From: Bacteroidales bacterium
GTDB taxonomy: Bacteria > Bacteroidota > Bacteroidia > Bacteroidales > P3
DNA length: 64,000 nucleotides
NCBI GenBank assembly: GCA_031263015.1
Contig: JAISGN010000014.1
Location: 1-64,000 of the forward strand
Reading direction: 5' to 3'
Shown here: piece by piece, positions 62,180 to 64,000 of the stretch
Position numbering within the stretch: position 1 is the first letter of the stretch
How the letters are laid out: each line of letters opens with the position of its first letter
The notes under the pieces: generated by a model
Databases searched by the model: none
The model's input: only the letters and a program-made list of their open reading frames with translations
Told to the model about the DNA's origin: nothing
Translations under genes and position numbers: made by a program

Positions 62180-62770
62180 TTAGAATTCTACTTTAGGAGC
62201 ATTCTCCGCTCCTTTTGTTGCCTCAAAATAGGCTTTGCGTTCAAAACCAAAAAGATTTGCAATGATGTTTGTAGGAAAACGCCGTATGGAAGCATTGTAT
62301 TCATTCACCACTTCCGAGAAACGCTGACGTTCAACGGCGATTCTGTTTTCCGTTCCCTCCAATTGACTTTGCAATTCCAAGAAATTCTGATTGGCTTTCA
62401 AGTCAGGATAACGCTCAACGACCACATTAAACTTTTGTAATGCGGAAGTAAGATTGTCTTGTGTTGATTGCAGTTCATTAAGACTTGTCTGTGTCAAATT
62501 ATTCGGGTCAATCTTGACCTTCAAAGCCTGATTGCGAGCATTGATAACCTCAACAAAAGTCTGTTCTTCGTGCTTTGCATAGCCCTTAACGGTATTTACG
62601 AGATTCGGAATCAAATCCAGTCGCCGTTGATACTGACTTTCAACTATTGACCATTGCTTTGTACAATTCTCATCCTTCTTTACCAATCCGTTATATTTGG
62701 TTACAGACCACAAAACGGCTATTAACAATATACCGATTATTGCTATAAGATAGATTGTTTGTCTTTTCAT
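62180..62770 (-). CDS. lemA: LemA family protein
   Basis: The 196-residue protein has one N-terminal membrane helix (about 5-24) and the LemA helical domain: YNGLVKKDENCTKQWSIVESQYQRRLDLIPNLVNTVKGYAKHEEQTF, then LEGTENRIAVERQRFSEVVNEYNASIRRFPTNIIANLFGF. Length and order are typical. The role of LemA is not settled; it is membrane-anchored with most of the protein on one side. It precedes parC by 8 bp. Confidence 0.95.
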   Translation of the reverse strand: MKRQTIYLIAIIGILLIAVLWSVTKYNGLVKKDENCTKQWSIVESQYQRRLDLIPNLVNTVKGYAKHEEQTFVEVINARNQALKVKIDPNNLTQTSLNELQSTQDNLTSALQKFNVVVERYPDLKANQNFLELQSQLEGTENRIAVERQRFSEVVNEYNASIRRFPTNIIANLFGFERKAYFEATKGAENAPKVEF

Positions 62771-62806
62771 ACTTATTATACTTTATATTTGATGTGTAAT
62801 TTGAGG

Positions 62807-62814
62807 CAAAAGTA
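62807..62814 (-). promoter_or_regulatory. -7 box of the lemA-parC operon
   Basis: TACTTTTG on the minus strand, 36 bp upstream of the lemA ATG. It touches the T tail of the upstream terminator. Confidence 0.58.
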
Positions 62815-62850
62815 GTAAAAAAATAAGAAAGGAACTCGCCTTTCTTTCTT
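62814..62850 (-). terminator. Rho-independent terminator of the SDR-TIGR02757 operon
   Basis: AAGAAAGG and CCTTTCTT pair over 8 bp; on the minus strand ATTTTTTTAC follows. The stem begins directly at the stop codon of the TIGR02757 gene. Confidence 0.82.
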
Positions 62851-63592
62851 ATTCATCCGCAATTCCCAAGCCGTAAAGTGCAAAATCACCAAGACATGGG
62901 TCGGAAGGAAATATCCGTCTTAAATAATCAGTGATTTGATGAGCCGTTTTAAGATTAGCCGAGTTTGAATTGATAATTCCAAGATGCTTTGCCGTATTAA
63001 AAACGTGTGTATCCAAAGGTATTATCAACTCTTGCGGGGAAATAACGCTCCAAATCCCGAAATCAACAATACCGTCTTTGCGAACCATCCAGCGAAGAAA
63101 CATACAAAGCCGTTTGCATGCTGATTTGGCATCTTTGGGAATACCTTTTACATTTTTAAAATTAAGAAAAAAGTAATTCAAAACGCCGTTAAAATCCAGC
63201 ACTTTAAGCATTTTACGTACATCTTGCTCCATTGTGTCGCTACGAACGTATATAGCACGCAAACATTCGCACAATTGATAAAAATCTTCCTTGACATAAA
63301 AGCGATAAAGGTTATCCTTATTATTTTGAAATGAAGCATAATTACGATTAATGATAAATTCGGTCGGACTTAATTCAAACAAAATATGGATATTCTCCAA
63401 CACTTTAAGGAATGCTTTGCGATTTCCATACGCCAACCACGCACTTATGAATGCTGAAATCTCTATATCTGTCTGCTTTTTGTAACGATGGGGAAATTGA
63501 ATCGGGTCTTCCTCAATAAATTCTTTGACATTATACTGCTGAGAGGCTGTTTTAATTAAATGTTCTAAGGTTATATTCTGTCGTAAAGCCAT
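62849..63592 (-). CDS. TIGR02757 (DUF2400) family protein
   Basis: The 247-residue protein matches the TIGR02757 family: ISAFISAWLAYGNRKAFLKVLENI, RLCMFLRWMVRKDGIVDFGIWSVISPQELIIPLDTHVFNTAKHLGI and the end PSDPCLGDFALYGLGI. The middle resembles the helix-hairpin-helix region of base-excision glycosylases, so a DNA-related role is suspected but unproven. Its start overlaps the end of the SDR gene by 22 bp. Confidence 0.92.
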   Translation of the reverse strand: MALRQNITLEHLIKTASQQYNVKEFIEEDPIQFPHRYKKQTDIEISAFISAWLAYGNRKAFLKVLENIHILFELSPTEFIINRNYASFQNNKDNLYRFYVKEDFYQLCECLRAIYVRSDTMEQDVRKMLKVLDFNGVLNYFFLNFKNVKGIPKDAKSACKRLCMFLRWMVRKDGIVDFGIWSVISPQELIIPLDTHVFNTAKHLGIINSNSANLKTAHQITDYLRRIFPSDPCLGDFALYGLGIADE

Positions 63593-64000
63593 TTTGGAGT
63601 AATTTTCATTATGAATGCGATTATAGCCCAGCGTTTGGTGATGTATGCAACCTGCTTTCTATGACTTATTGCTTTATAAATCCGGCGTGAAGCCTTATTT
63701 AAAGGAATTAAAAACATAAGATATTTATTTCCTTTGACCAAATCAGTATCTACAAAGCCCGGTCTTATGTCCGATATTCTAATTTTAGGATTCTGTTTCA
63801 CTAAGCCGCGCATCGCTTCCAAGTAACTTTTGCCATAAGCCTTTGTTGCAAAGTAGGCAGGAGCCTCTTTTCTGCCACGAACTGCGGCAATAGAAGTAAC
63901 AGCCGCCAAATGACCATATCCTTGCTTAATAAAAAATTTCACCGACCAATCTACAATGTTGGTAAAGCCCACAACATTAGTCATGATTGTTTGCTTCTCA
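63571..64000 (-). CDS. Short-chain dehydrogenase/reductase (partial, 5' end off the window)
   Basis: The C-terminal part of an SDR oxidoreductase. The frame is open to the window edge and reads EKQTIMTNVVGFTNIVDWSVKFF, the usual N-x-x-G-x-x helix, then the catalytic serine in AAVTSIAAVRG, the YxxxK pair in AYFATKAYGKSYLEAMRG and DIRPGFVDTDLV. The NAD(P)-binding N-terminus is outside the window. An internal ATG exists near 63984 but cannot be the start of a working SDR. The substrate is unknown. Confidence 0.9.
   Translation of the reverse strand, partial: EKQTIMTNVVGFTNIVDWSVKFFIKQGYGHLAAVTSIAAVRGRKEAPAYFATKAYGKSYLEAMRGLVKQNPKIRISDIRPGFVDTDLVKGNKYLMFLIPLNKASRRIYKAISHRKQVAYITKRWAIIAFIMKITPKWLYDRI

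Overview
The window is a piece of a Bacteroidales (phylum Bacteroidetes/Bacteroidota) chromosome, most likely an uncultured lineage. Four things point there. Three secreted proteins carry the type IX secretion C-terminal sorting domain with its YPNP motif. Phylum-typical families and gene orders are present (nusB-DUF1573-yajC, DUF4837, DUF4340, GSCFA, PorT-like barrel, GlmU-like Bacteroidetes protein). Promoters follow the Bacteroidetes TTTG / TANNTTTG pattern. Clear Shine-Dalgarno sites are missing. I see no rRNA, tRNA, insertion sequence, prophage or CRISPR array.

Layout. 1-5.5 kb (minus strand): partial yebC, a GlmU-like protein, rpmE2, an AT-rich two-gene islet (four-helix membrane protein plus ComEC-type metallo-beta-lactamase), rnhB and purQ. 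5.7-12.1 kb (minus): groL-groES, secG with a TPR gene, ribE, ddl, a MerR regulator and ispG. 12.3-14.4 kb (plus): an MTA/SAH deaminase-type amidohydrolase and an FGE-like fold protein, then a 17-unit repeat. 14.9-19.3 kb (minus): a double thioredoxin protein with smpB, then yajC-DUF1573-nusB. 19.6-21.5 kb (plus): ruvA and an M16 peptidase. 21.6-25.1 kb (minus): C1 peptidase, dnaN, DUF4340. 25.5-32 kb: a BspA-like T9SS protein, purF, an MsbA-like ABC exporter and a DUF4837 lipoprotein. 32-36.7 kb (plus): lptF-type permease and two GT4 glycosyltransferases. 36.7-39.7 kb (minus): rlmH, a 0.9-kb non-coding repeat island, rdgB and a PHP phosphatase. 39.8-42.4 kb (plus): lpxB and a SpoIID protein. 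42.4-44.4 kb (minus): MATE exporter and a cytochrome-b-like membrane protein. 44.7-52.3 kb: a T9SS protein, trmH-type methylase, PorT-like protein, coaD, flavin reductase, GSCFA, two Sel1 proteins and a phosphohexomutase. 52.3-64 kb: an acyltransferase, two paralogous TPR proteins, a large T9SS protein, parC, lemA, a TIGR02757 protein and a partial SDR.

Most genes are core housekeeping: envelope building (ddl, lpxB, lptF, MsbA-like, glycosyltransferases), cofactors (ribE, coaD, ispG), purines (purQ, purF), replication and repair (dnaN, parC, ruvA, rnhB, rdgB), protein quality control (groESL, smpB).

The most unusual content is between the genes. At least thirteen intergenic stretches hold tandem arrays whose unit is 21 bp almost everywhere, although unit sequence differs from locus to locus (an AAACAGCCTTT / AAAGGCTGTTT core, an ATGTCCCGAG family, an AATCAA family, a GAACATTCTTT family, a GTATTCGCAAA family). 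A 13-bp inverted repeat, GTGCGACACGCAC, recurs as a unit inside these arrays. Constant spacing with changing sequence suggests selection on, or a copying mechanism for, a two-helical-turn period. The second candidate for something new is the AT-rich metallohydrolase plus membrane protein pair at 2.6-4.0 kb.
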